Source: UMGS363 sp051891935
Lineage (GTDB): Bacteria; Bacillota; Clostridia; Oscillospirales; Ruminococcaceae
Assembly (NCBI GenBank): GCA_051891935.1
Contig: JBJFFR010000171.1
Location: 1 to 29,479 of the forward strand
DNA: 29,479 nt
Reading direction: 5' to 3'
In this document: positions 21,053 to 28,790 of the stretch, one piece after another
How the letters are laid out: every line of letters starts with the position of its first letter
Position numbering within the stretch: the first letter of the stretch is position 1
Translations under genes and position numbers: made by a program
Notes under the pieces: generated by a model
What the model was told of the DNA's origin: nothing
The model's input: only the letters and a program-made list of their open reading frames with translations
Databases searched by the model: none

Positions 21053-22114
21053 ATGACATTTGAAGAATTTGTAATGGAAGCAAGAGCAATTGGTGCTTCC
21101 GATATCCACCTTACAGTCGGTCAGCCTACAGTAGTAAGGATCAACGGCGAGCTTCGTAAATTCAAGGAGCTTTCCGATGTTGTTGTAAACCGTACTATCC
21201 TTTCTATCCTCACAGCAGAGCAGGAGCAGCTTCTCACAACGGGAAACGACATCGACTTCAGCTTTGAGCTTTCCAATGGAACAAGACAGAGAGTAAACGT
21301 ATTCCGTCAGAGCGGAAGACTTGCTTGCTGTATAAGACTTCTCAATGATGAGATCCCGACCCTTGAATCGCTCAAAATGCCAAGCGTTCTGGCTGAGCTT
21401 TCCGAAAAGAAGAAGGGTCTTATCCTTGTTACAGGTCCTACGGGTTCGGGTAAATCCACCACCCTTTCCGCAATGGTAGATCATATCAACAAGCATAGAG
21501 CCTGCCATATCATCACTATCGAAGACCCTGTCGAATACAGATATACTCAGGATAAGGCTACTATCCACCAGCGTGAAGTAGGAAGGGACGTTCCTTCATT
21601 CAGCACAGCTCTCCGAAGCGCACTCCGTGAAGACCCCGATGTTATCCTCGTAGGCGAAATGAGAGATTATGAAACTATCTCCCTTACAATGACAGCCGCA
21701 GAAACGGGACACCTCGTTCTTGCAACACTTCATACTTCAAGCGCAGCACAGACTATCGACCGTATCATTGACGCCTGCCCTCCGCACGCACAAGATCAGG
21801 TAAGAGCACAGCTTGCAAATATGTTCCAGGGCGTTATCAGCCAGACCCTCGTTCCGACAGCTGACGGAACAGGCCGAGTTGCCGCTCTTGAAATTCTCAT
21901 CGGCACCGACGCCGTAAAGAGCCAGATCAGAGCAAACAAGATACCGCAGATGGAAACTGTTATGCAGTCCGGTATGCGTCAGGGAATGTGCACACTCAAG
22001 GACAGCCTTGCAAAGCTTTATCAGCGCGGCATTATCTCCTACGAAACAACTATGGAGTTTGCTCCCGACAAGGCAGAAATGGAAAAGACCCTTCGTCTTG
22101 GCGCAGGCTTCTGA
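21053..22114 (+). CDS. pilT: Type IV pilus twitching motility/retraction ATPase PilT
   Basis: A 353-residue hexameric ATPase that powers type IV pilus disassembly at the inner face of the membrane. The N-terminal PilT domain begins FEEFVMEARAIGASDIHLTVG. The Walker A motif GPTGSGKST is at 128-136, followed by the Asp box (IITIEDPVEY), Walker B (DPDVILVGEMRDYETI) and His box (TGHLVLATLHTSSA). Length is the usual 340-370. The ATG follows AAAGGAGTGGCAGAAT. It closes an apparent operon behind a diguanylate cyclase gene. No other pilus genes are in the window, so assembly genes must be elsewhere. In other bacteria c-di-GMP commonly regulates type IV pili. Confidence 0.95.
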   Translation: MTFEEFVMEARAIGASDIHLTVGQPTVVRINGELRKFKELSDVVVNRTILSILTAEQEQLLTTGNDIDFSFELSNGTRQRVNVFRQSGRLACCIRLLNDEIPTLESLKMPSVLAELSEKKKGLILVTGPTGSGKSTTLSAMVDHINKHRACHIITIEDPVEYRYTQDKATIHQREVGRDVPSFSTALRSALREDPDVILVGEMRDYETISLTMTAAETGHLVLATLHTSSAAQTIDRIIDACPPHAQDQVRAQLANMFQGVISQTLVPTADGTGRVAALEILIGTDAVKSQIRANKIPQMETVMQSGMRQGMCTLKDSLAKLYQRGIISYETTMEFAPDKAEMEKTLRLGAGF

Positions 22115-22148
22115 TCCTTTTCCTAAACAATATCATAAAGCTACTAAT

Positions 22149-22178
22149 ACAGCCGTTTGTCCGAGGACAGACGGCTGT
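22149..22178 (+). terminator. Terminator after pilT
   Basis: ACAGCCGT (22149-22156) pairs with ACGGCTGT (22171-22178), with TGTC/GACA inside. The following T-tract (TATGTATATTTTT) is interrupted, so it may be weak. Confidence 0.65.
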
Positions 22179-22224
22179 TATGTATATTTTTGAAAAGTAT
22201 AAATCGGAATTTTCCTCCCGTTTA

Positions 22225-22332
22225 TACTAATACCCGATTATAAAGTGTACAAAAAATCGAGCATAATCTTGCGTATATGGATTATGCGAAGATTTTTTGT
22301 CTACAGTTTAAATGGTTTTTAGTATTAGTATT
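22225..22332. repeat. Palindromic intergenic repeat (MITE-like), complete copy
   Basis: Ends are related: left TACTAATAC and right GTATTAGTATTAG. Inside, ACAAAAAATC and GCATAATC pair with GATTATGCGAAGATTTTTTGT to form a strong hairpin. The right end TTTAAATGGTTTTTAGTATTA matches the copies at the left edge and at 26711-26832. It fills part of the 381-nt gene-free stretch 22115-22495, between the pilT terminator and the rel promoter; nothing else is recognisable there. Confidence 0.65.
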
Positions 22333-22412
22333 AGTGCAGCGCCATTTGTGTACTCTTGTTCATCTGTCAGAAACATTATGTGAAATTTCGACAGAATTAT
22401 CCCTGATTTCAG

Positions 22413-22441
22413 TTGACATTTATTGCAAAATGTGGTAAAAT
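22413..22441 (+). promoter_or_regulatory. Sigma-A promoter of the small alarmone synthetase gene
   Basis: A perfect TTGACA (22413-22418) and TAAAAT (22436-22441) are 17 bp apart. The start site falls near 22448, which favours the ATG at 22496 over the ATG at 22454. Confidence 0.82.
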
Positions 22442-22495
22442 AGTATTATCAGTATGATCACTGATAAATCATCACCCCACAGGAGAAACCTTTTT

Positions 22496-23176
22496 ATGGA
22501 AATACAAAACAGCAATGAAAAGTTGAATGAACTTATCAACTTTAATAACGCACCGCTTCTTCTGGAAATAGCAGAGCCCTACTTCAAGCTCATGAATCAG
22601 TACCGCTGCGCTATGCTTGAAATAAAGACAAAGCTTGAAGTCCTCAATATCGACCTTTCCATAGACGGCGAACGCAATCCGTTTGAGTCTATCCAGTGCC
22701 GAATCAAGCGTCCCGAAAGCATCGTTGAAAAGCTCGGACGCACGGGACACCCGGTAACGATAGAAAATATTGAGAAATATGTCCACGATGTTGCAGGGAT
22801 AAGAGTTATCTGCTCGTTTCCCGATGATATTTATATGCTTGCGGACAAGCTTGGCGGTCAGGACGATGTTATAGTTGTTGAACGCAAGGACTACATAGCA
22901 AATCCGAAACCGAGCGGCTACCGCAGTCTTCATCTTATTGTAGATATACCGATCTTTCTTTTTAACGAAACAAAGCACATGCTTGTCGAGGTGCAGTTCC
23001 GCACAATAGCAATGGACTTCTGGGCAAGCCTTGAACACAAGGTAAAGTATAAAAAGAACCTCGGTGTGAACGCTGACGAGATATCAAAGGAGCTTCGCGA
23101 ATGTGCGGAGGATATTGCACGCCTTGATACTCGTATGCAGAATATAAAGAACAGTGCTTTTTCATCCGAAAAATAA
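22496..23176 (+). CDS. Small alarmone synthetase, GTP pyrophosphokinase family (RelQ/YjbM type)
   Basis: A 226-residue RelA/SpoT synthetase-domain protein predicted to transfer pyrophosphate from ATP to GDP/GTP, giving (p)ppGpp. There is no HD hydrolase, TGS or ACT domain, and the length suits RelQ-type enzymes. Visible signatures are RIKRPESIVEKL (65-80), HDVAGIRVICSF (97-108), the KDYIANPKPSGYRSLHLIV loop (131-149) that binds ATP and GTP, and VEVQFRT (164-170) with the catalytic Glu165. The ATG at 22496 follows ACAGGAGAAACC. It precedes the solute-binding lipoprotein gene by 46 nt in the same direction; whether they are co-transcribed is unclear. Gene symbols such as relQ fit the architecture but not certainly. 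Confidence 0.92.
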   Translation: MEIQNSNEKLNELINFNNAPLLLEIAEPYFKLMNQYRCAMLEIKTKLEVLNIDLSIDGERNPFESIQCRIKRPESIVEKLGRTGHPVTIENIEKYVHDVAGIRVICSFPDDIYMLADKLGGQDDVIVVERKDYIANPKPSGYRSLHLIVDIPIFLFNETKHMLVEVQFRTIAMDFWASLEHKVKYKKNLGVNADEISKELRECAEDIARLDTRMQNIKNSAFSSEK

Positions 23177-23222
23177 ACGGGAAAAGCAATATGTTTGATA
23201 AAAAAATCGGACGGTGACAGTT

Positions 23223-24464
23223 TTGAAACATGGAACAAAATGTGTTTGTGCAGTTTTATCGGCTTTTATTGCTCTGACATCATTCAGCGGCTGCGCAGCA
23301 AAAGAGATACCCGTTGTGAAGCTCTCCGTATGGGCTCCGGGAGAATACCGTGATATTATTGAAAGATTAACGCAGGATTTTTCAAATAAACACTCCGGTG
23401 AAGCGGATTTCATCGTTACTATAAGCGAAGAAAAAGAAATGACCTGCAAGGAAACGGTCATGGCTTCGCCCGAAAATGCGGCAGACCTGTTCATTTTTGC
23501 CGATGATCAGCTTGATGACCTGCTCGGCGTAAATGCGCTTTTTGATGTTTCCGCTGACGCTGATTATATCAACGGTTACTGCGGCGGTGCCGAATCCGGA
23601 GCCGCTCTTTCCTCTTCACGCAACGGCAAATATTATGCTTACCCGTTCATTGCAGGAAACGGTTATTTCTTATATTACAACAGCAGCTATTTCAATGGCA
23701 GCGATGTAGCCGATTTGGACGCTATACTTGAAATATGCGAAAAAAACGGCAAACATTTTGCAATGGACTTTGGAAGCGGATGGTATGTTTACTCCTTCTT
23801 CAAAGGTGCAGGACTTGATGTCGGACTTAACCCTGACAGAGTGACCAACTACTGCAACTGGAATTCAAGCGAAACGCCAATTAAAGGTATTGACGTTGCC
23901 GAGGCTATGCTTGATATAGCTTGTCACCCCGGATTTACAAGCCTTGACAGTGACAACTATGTTGAAGCTGCCAAAAGCGGTGATGCTATCGCCGGAGTAA
24001 GCGGCACATGGAATGCCGACAAGATCGCTGCTGCTTACGGTGACGGTTATGCTGCAGTTAAGCTTCCGACTTATACCGTTGCAGACCAAAAGGTTCAGAT
24101 GGCAAGCTTTGCAGGTTACAAGCTTGTCGGTATAAACGCGTATTCCGAAAATTCGGAGTGGGCAATGATACTTGCAGAAGAGTTTACAAACGAAGAAAAC
24201 CAGCTGGAAATTTTCAAGGCAAGGGGTGAATGTCCTGCAAATGTTAAAGCAGCTGAAAATGATATTGTAAAGGCTTCTCCAGCTATAAAAGCAATCAGCG
24301 AGCAGTCAAAATATGCTTATACTCAGCTTGTTGCCGACCAATACTGGAACCCGTCATACATATTCGGCACGACGATAGCAGGTAAAAACCCCGACAACAG
24401 AGATCTTCAGGAACTCCTTGACACAATGACCGAACAGATCACAGAAGCACCGAAAACAGAATAA
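23223..24464 (+). CDS. Extracellular sugar-type solute-binding lipoprotein (ABC family 1), orphan
   Basis: A 413-residue exported lipoprotein of the maltose-binding-protein-like family. The signal ends in TSFSGC (lipobox Cys at about 24). Family features follow: VKLSVWAPGEYRDIIERLTQDF near the N-terminus, a PFIAGNGYFLYYNSSYF segment, and a segment ending AIAGVSGTWNADKIAAAYG. The start is taken as TTG at 23223, with GGACGGTGA five bases upstream; a GTG at 23214 lacks suitable spacing. No permease or ATPase genes are adjacent. Instead an HD-GYP membrane protein with an extracytoplasmic sensor region follows after 37 nt, so the protein may act as a ligand-loaded partner of a receptor rather than in transport. 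The ligand is unknown. Confidence 0.85.
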   Translation: MKHGTKCVCAVLSAFIALTSFSGCAAKEIPVVKLSVWAPGEYRDIIERLTQDFSNKHSGEADFIVTISEEKEMTCKETVMASPENAADLFIFADDQLDDLLGVNALFDVSADADYINGYCGGAESGAALSSSRNGKYYAYPFIAGNGYFLYYNSSYFNGSDVADLDAILEICEKNGKHFAMDFGSGWYVYSFFKGAGLDVGLNPDRVTNYCNWNSSETPIKGIDVAEAMLDIACHPGFTSLDSDNYVEAAKSGDAIAGVSGTWNADKIAAAYGDGYAAVKLPTYTVADQKVQMASFAGYKLVGINAYSENSEWAMILAEEFTNEENQLEIFKARGECPANVKAAENDIVKASPAIKAISEQSKYAYTQLVADQYWNPSYIFGTTIAGKNPDNRDLQELLDTMTEQITEAPKTE

Positions 24465-24501
24465 AACAGAAAAATTTTCAGACAAAAAAGAGGTGTGTCT
24501 A

Positions 24502-25884
24502 TTGTTCTTTCACAACAAAGGAACAGCGTTTAAGATTTTTATTCTTGTTCTTATAACCGGTATCATCGGCATCGCAGGCGTTGGCATCATGCAGCATCGT
24601 ATCTCAAAAATGACTTTAAGCTATGAAGAAATGAGCGATGACTATATTGACAACTGCTTAAAGATAGATGAGGTGAACAATCGTCTTCTTTCCTACCGCT
24701 GCACACTGCTTGAAATGATCACTTCAAGCGGAGATGAGAATACCCACCTGAGCAAAGCCCGTGAACTGGAAACACAGAAAGCAGCAGTTCAGAACATTAT
24801 GTCCGAGCTTTCCGAAAAAATGGACAGCGGTGTCCGTGAGCAGCTTTATCACAAGCTTTACTCCGATGTTCATTCTTATTTCAGCACCGCAGAAGTCGCT
24901 CATCAAATATTTGACGACGGCAGCATCAATACCGCTGTATATTATGTCAACAACGATCTGAAGACCAATGTTCTTTCGATCGAACAAAGTATGCAGGACA
25001 TGAAAACGCTCACCGTGGACGAAATGAACTCCGCATACGAGGAAATGAATTTTTTCGTTTCCGTATCAAACACAATAAAAAACGTCTGCATAATCATTAT
25101 TTCCGCCGCAGTTGCGATATGTGTTCTGATATGCGTTTCGCTCGCTTCACAGCTTGAAAAATACAAGGACAGACTTGAAAAAGAGCTTGAAGCCAAGAAC
25201 CGTGAGCTTCTCGAGCATAACGCACGCATAATCAAGATACAGGACAGCACTATAAACGGACTTGCAAACCTCATCGAAAGCCGTGACGGTGAAACGGGCG
25301 GACATATTATCCGAACGAGCCGCTATGTTGAAATGCTTGCACGCAAAGCCCGTGAAGAGGGCTTCTACGCCGACACACTCAACGATAATTACATCGAGCT
25401 TCTTGTCCGTGCGGCGCCTATGCATGATATCGGAAAGATAAGCATTTCCGACCTTATCCTGCAAAAACAGGGCAAGCTTACCCCCGAAGAATACGACATA
25501 ATGAAGGATCACGCCTCCGAAGGCGGACGAATAATCCGCAGCGTTATGAGCGATATCGAAAACAAGGATTATGTCGATATGGCAGCGCAGGTCGCCGAAG
25601 GTCATCACGAAAAATGGGACGGCGGCGGCTATCCTAAAGGTATTTCCGGAGAAGATATTCCGCTTTGCGCCCGAATAATGGCGATCGCAGATGTTTTTGA
25701 CGCACTTGTTTCAAAACGCTGCTATAAGGAAGCTTTTTCCTTTGACAAGGCTTTTGCGATAATCGAAGGCTCCTCGGGAACGCATTTTGATCCGACTCTT
25801 GCGGATATATTTTTAAGGATGCGTCCGCAGGTCGAAGCTGCTGCAGCGGAGCTTGCCGATGAATCAGAAAAAACAAGCATTTGA
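24502..25884 (+). CDS. Membrane HD-GYP phosphodiesterase with extracytoplasmic helical sensor
   Basis: A 460-residue protein predicted to hydrolyse c-di-GMP. TM1 (about 10-30), then an extracytoplasmic alpha-helical region (about 31-190) like four-helix-bundle MCP sensors, TM2 (about 192-215), a coiled-coil linker (about 217-245), and the HD-GYP domain (about 250-450). Metal-site residues include RDGETGGH (260-267), His308-Asp309 in MHDIGK, His337, the GHH (367-369), and the GYP signature GGYPKG (375-380), so it should be active. The start is taken as TTG at 24502 with AGAGGTG upstream; a GTG at 24493 lies inside that ribosome site. It follows the solute-binding gene by 37 nt and its terminator begins one base past its stop. 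Confidence 0.93.
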   Translation: MFFHNKGTAFKIFILVLITGIIGIAGVGIMQHRISKMTLSYEEMSDDYIDNCLKIDEVNNRLLSYRCTLLEMITSSGDENTHLSKARELETQKAAVQNIMSELSEKMDSGVREQLYHKLYSDVHSYFSTAEVAHQIFDDGSINTAVYYVNNDLKTNVLSIEQSMQDMKTLTVDEMNSAYEEMNFFVSVSNTIKNVCIIIISAAVAICVLICVSLASQLEKYKDRLEKELEAKNRELLEHNARIIKIQDSTINGLANLIESRDGETGGHIIRTSRYVEMLARKAREEGFYADTLNDNYIELLVRAAPMHDIGKISISDLILQKQGKLTPEEYDIMKDHASEGGRIIRSVMSDIENKDYVDMAAQVAEGHHEKWDGGGYPKGISGEDIPLCARIMAIADVFDALVSKRCYKEAFSFDKAFAIIEGSSGTHFDPTLADIFLRMRPQVEAAAAELADESEKTSI

Positions 25885-25907
25885 GCCGTCCCTTGTGGGC
25901 GGCTTTT
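25885..25907 (+). terminator. Terminator after the HD-GYP gene
   Basis: GCCGTCC (25885-25891) pairs with GGGCGGC (25897-25903), one G-U pair, followed by TTTT. It starts immediately after the TGA stop codon. Confidence 0.75.
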
Positions 25908-26040
25908 CCATTCCTCAACAAAACCTCAACATATTTCCTGTGTTTTATTGACAAAATTGATGCAAAAGAGATATTTGTGGGTTAAAATGGTTACAATAAC
26001 AGAAAGTATCCCATTTTTTCAGAAAGGAATGGTAATCTTC

Positions 26041-26658
26041 ATGATCTCGTACAGTCTGACTTCAATCGGAATAATGGCGGCAGTGATCTCGTTTCTCGGA
26101 TTTGTCCTCGAAAACATCTGGCTCGCATTCACAAAGGGTTACATCGACAACCGCAATATGACAATGCCGTTTCTTTATGGCTATGGAATGGCTGTCATAT
26201 CAATCTACGCAGTTTTCGGAACTCCGCAGGCAATGGTTCTTGCAGGAAGATTTCCCGTTGAAGAACACAGCGTTCTAATCTATTTCATTGCAGTTTTCTT
26301 CGCAGTAAGCGTCGGAGAGATCGCACTCGGCTTCGCTGTTGAAAAGCTTTGCGGCTTTGAGTACTGGAACTACAGTCGGCTTCCGCTCCACATTACAAAA
26401 TATACAAGCGTTTTCACAAGCCTCGGCTTCGCTGCAATAATCACGCTCTTTATGCGCTATGCGTTCTGTCCGATAATGGATCTCATCAGCCGTCTTGAAC
26501 CGCTCCCCGAAACGATCGCTGCACTCGTTCTCACAGCTGTTCTCTCCGCAGATTTCGTTATAAGCTTCTACCGTATGCACAAGAGTCGCTCGCTCAACGA
26601 ACGCTGGAGGATCTCAATTTCTGATGACGATCACCGCTTTATCAAGACAACTGTTTGA
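26041..26658 (+). CDS. CmpB-type 'putative ABC transporter permease' membrane protein
   Basis: A 205-residue protein with five or six hydrophobic segments. The N-terminal SFLGFVLENIWLAF... and PFLYGYGMAVISIYAVFG match the 'putative ABC transporter permease' (ABC_trans_CmpB) family of Firmicutes, whose function is not established; no ATPase or binding protein is adjacent. The following GFEYWNYSRLPLHI and TSLGFAAIITLFMRYAF segments also fit that family. The ATG at 26041 is used, 12 nt after AGAAAGGA; an ATG at 26029 would be too close to that site. The promoter of the next operon overlaps its stop codon. Confidence 0.7.
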   Translation: MISYSLTSIGIMAAVISFLGFVLENIWLAFTKGYIDNRNMTMPFLYGYGMAVISIYAVFGTPQAMVLAGRFPVEEHSVLIYFIAVFFAVSVGEIALGFAVEKLCGFEYWNYSRLPLHITKYTSVFTSLGFAAIITLFMRYAFCPIMDLISRLEPLPETIAALVLTAVLSADFVISFYRMHKSRSLNERWRISISDDDHRFIKTTV

Positions 26659-26683
26659 CAGTATAAAATGTTTGTAGTATAAT
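26655..26683 (+). promoter_or_regulatory. Near-perfect sigma-A promoter of the two-component operon
   Basis: Perfect TTGACA (26655-26660) and perfect TATAAT (26678-26683) are 17 bp apart. The -35 overlaps the stop codon of the preceding gene. The transcript would carry a leader of about 165 nt. Confidence 0.85.
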
Positions 26684-26684
26684 G

Positions 26685-26710
26685 GGCAGTAGAAGAATAA
26701 TTCTGCTGCC
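26685..26710 (+). other. Stem-loop at the 5' end of the two-component mRNA
   Basis: GGCAGTAGAA (26685-26694) pairs with TTCTGCTGCC (26701-26710), with one G-U pair and a 6-nt loop. It sits at the very start of the predicted transcript and borders the repeat that starts at 26711. There is no U-tract, so it is not a terminator; it could stabilise the mRNA. Confidence 0.65.
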
Positions 26711-26832
26711 TAATACTAAACACCAATAAAAAACGGGAAAAAATCTGCGCCGAAATCCAATATAAATCTGTTTTCAACAGTTACAAGATTGTCGGCTTGA
26801 TTTTTCCATATTTTAAATGGTGTTTAGTATAA
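26711..26832. repeat. Palindromic intergenic repeat (MITE-like), complete copy
   Basis: The left end TAATACTAAACACCA (26711-26725) is the near-perfect inverse of the right end TGGTGTTTAGTATAA (26818-26832). Further inside, CGGGAAAAAATC faces GATTTTTCCAT, so the roughly 122-bp unit can fold into a long imperfect hairpin. The right end and inner sequence match the copies at 22225-22332 and 1-54. Confidence 0.72.
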
Positions 26833-26853
26833 TTTCAAAAGGAGATAACCTTT

Positions 26854-27525
26854 ATGTTCAAAATTCTTGTTGCGGAAGATGACACGGAGCTTCGAAAGCT
26901 TTTCTGCACCGTGCTGAAAAATAATTCTTACAGCACCTTTGAAGCTTCAAACGGCGAAGAAGCTCTCGATATCATCGACAAGGAGTACATAGACCTTATT
27001 ATTTCCGACATTATGATGCCGAAAATGGACGGATATGAGCTTACAAAGCAGCTTCGTGAAGCCGGAATAGATATCCCTATACTTATGGTAACAGCGAAGG
27101 ACGGATTCTTTTACAAGCGTGAGGGCTTCAGCTCGGGAACGGACGATTATATGGTGAAGCCTGTCGATGTCAACGAGCTGATATGGCGTGTTCAGGCACT
27201 TCTGCGCCGCTCCAAAAGCATACACGAGCGCAGGCTCAAGATCGGTTCAACGACACTCGAGTGCGATTCCTATACGATCAGCTGCAACGGCGAAAGCGCC
27301 GTCCTGCCGCCGAAGGAATTCAACCTTTTATATAAGCTTGCATCCGCACCGAACAGGACATTTACAAGAGTTCAGATCATGGATGAAATATGGGGACTTG
27401 ATTCGGAGTCGAATCCGCACACGCTTGAAGTGCATATCGGACGTTTGAGAGAACACCTAAAGGATAACCCCGATATTGAGATAGTGACCGTCCGCAACCT
27501 CGGCTACAAGGTAAAAACAAAATGA
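26854..27525 (+). CDS. OmpR/PhoB-family response regulator
   Basis: A 223-residue DNA-binding regulator. The receiver domain (about 2-115) has the acidic pocket Glu8/Asp9/Asp10, phosphoacceptor Asp52 (IISDIMMP), Thr80 and Lys102 (YMVKP). The C-terminal winged-helix domain (about 125-223) carries PPKEFNLLYKLASAPN and VHIGRLREHL...VRNLGYKVK, typical of OmpR proteins. The ATG follows AAAAGGAGATAACCTTT. Its stop overlaps the kinase start by 4 bases (ATGA), so the two form a coupled pair. The regulon is unknown. Confidence 0.96.
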   Translation: MFKILVAEDDTELRKLFCTVLKNNSYSTFEASNGEEALDIIDKEYIDLIISDIMMPKMDGYELTKQLREAGIDIPILMVTAKDGFFYKREGFSSGTDDYMVKPVDVNELIWRVQALLRRSKSIHERRLKIGSTTLECDSYTISCNGESAVLPPKEFNLLYKLASAPNRTFTRVQIMDEIWGLDSESNPHTLEVHIGRLREHLKDNPDIEIVTVRNLGYKVKTK

Positions 27526-28580
27526 AAAATAAAAAAGTAAAGAAAGAAAAAGTCCCCCTTCGGCTCACGATACTTTTCACCGTTGTTGTCGGACTGACAA
27601 TGGCTGCAAGTATGCTCCTCGCAGGGATAATCATGCTTGTAATAAACCAAATGGACGTATTCACGGACGGAAATATCCCATTTCTCATCACCGTCTACAT
27701 AATAATGATCTGCCTTTGCTTCGCAGGTATCGCAACGAAGCTCATCAGCGATAAGATATTCGTCCCGATGATAAAGCTCAATGAATCGATGAGGCGTGTT
27801 GCGGACGGAGATTTCTCCGTGAGGATGAACGAAACGGGAATGTTCCGTGAAGTCCGTGAGATGATACAGAATTTCAACATTATGGCGAAACAGCTCGGCA
27901 GCAATAAGATCATCCACACCGACTTTACACGAAACGTTTCCCACGAAATGAAAACTCCTCTTTCGACTATCGAAGGCTACGCAACTCTCCTCCAAGACCC
28001 GAATATAACCTACGAAATGCGCGCAGAATACGCCGAAAAAATAATCCGGAACACCAAACGTCTTTCAACGCTTACGGGAAATATCCTTGCGCTTTCAAGA
28101 CTGGAAAACAACTCCGTCGGGATCGAAAAAAAGAATTTTTCACTCGATGAACAGCTTCGTCAGGTCGTTATAATGTATGAAGAGCTTTGGACAGAAAAGG
28201 GCATCGACATTGATATCGACGACGAGGGAAAGCACGTTATCTTTTACGGCAGTGAGGATATGCTTTTCCAGGCGTGGCAGAACCTTGTCGGAAATGCTCT
28301 CAAATTCACCGATAACGGCGGAACAGTGCTTCTTACCCTGCGTGAAAATCCCTACAGCATAACCGTTTCCGTCAAGGATAACGGCATCGGTATTTCCGAG
28401 GAAAACAAGGAGCGGATATTTGAAAAATTCTATCAGGCGGATTTCTCCCACGCAGCCAAGGGCAACGGACTCGGACTTGCAATAACGAAAAAGATAATCG
28501 AGCTTCATTCGGGCAGCATAAAGGTCGAAAGCGAACCCGAAAAAGGCTCGGAATTCATAGTAACTCTCCCGAAACAATAA
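27522..28580 (+). CDS. Membrane sensor histidine kinase
   Basis: A 352-residue kinase paired with the preceding OmpR-type regulator. Two TM helices (about 13-42 and 53-75) enclose a very short outer loop of about 10 residues, so stimuli are probably sensed within the membrane or through a partner. A HAMP domain (about 76-128) leads to HisKA with His141 in VSHEMKTPLS, then HATPase_c with NLVGNALKFTDNGG, DNGIGI and GNGLGLAITKKIIELHSG. All motifs are intact. It overlaps the regulator by 4 nt and ends before a strong terminator. Confidence 0.95.
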   Translation: MKNKKVKKEKVPLRLTILFTVVVGLTMAASMLLAGIIMLVINQMDVFTDGNIPFLITVYIIMICLCFAGIATKLISDKIFVPMIKLNESMRRVADGDFSVRMNETGMFREVREMIQNFNIMAKQLGSNKIIHTDFTRNVSHEMKTPLSTIEGYATLLQDPNITYEMRAEYAEKIIRNTKRLSTLTGNILALSRLENNSVGIEKKNFSLDEQLRQVVIMYEELWTEKGIDIDIDDEGKHVIFYGSEDMLFQAWQNLVGNALKFTDNGGTVLLTLRENPYSITVSVKDNGIGISEENKERIFEKFYQADFSHAAKGNGLGLAITKKIIELHSGSIKVESEPEKGSEFIVTLPKQ

Positions 28581-28594
28581 TAGCGAAAAAAACA

Positions 28595-28651
28595 AAGCGC
28601 AATTCACGAGATAGATATAAAAAATCTCGTGAACTGCGCTTATTCTTTTTC
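28595..28651 (+). terminator. Terminator after the two-component operon
   Basis: An 18-bp stem with one mismatch (AAGCGCAATTCACGAGAT with ATCTCGTGAACTGCGCTT; arms 28595-28612 and 28624-28641) is followed by TATTCTTTTTC. It lies 14 nt past the kinase stop. Confidence 0.88.
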
Positions 28652-28740
28652 ATTGGAACTGCTTGTGCCCCCCAAATGCCGAGTATGAAGTCCTAATCCT
28701 TTGATCAATAAAAATATTTCTTACAATATGTAAAATATAC

Positions 28741-28769
28741 TTGACAAACTGTAAAAGATATGTTATTAT
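28741..28769 (+). promoter_or_regulatory. Sigma-A promoter of the Xre regulator gene
   Basis: Perfect TTGACA (28741-28746) and TATTAT (28764-28769) are 17 bp apart. Short palindromes TTACA/TGTAA (28721-28733) and ACAATTGT (28770-28777) flank it and may be operators of the small regulator itself. Confidence 0.78.
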
Positions 28770-28790
28770 ACAATTGTCGGAGGTGATAGG

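Noticed and set aside
25948..26040. 31-codon N-terminal extension of the CmpB-family protein and a TTGACA at 25949
   Set aside because: The ribosome site AGAAAGGA supports the ATG at 26041; a -10 box at good spacing from TTGACA was not convincing, so no promoter is listed.
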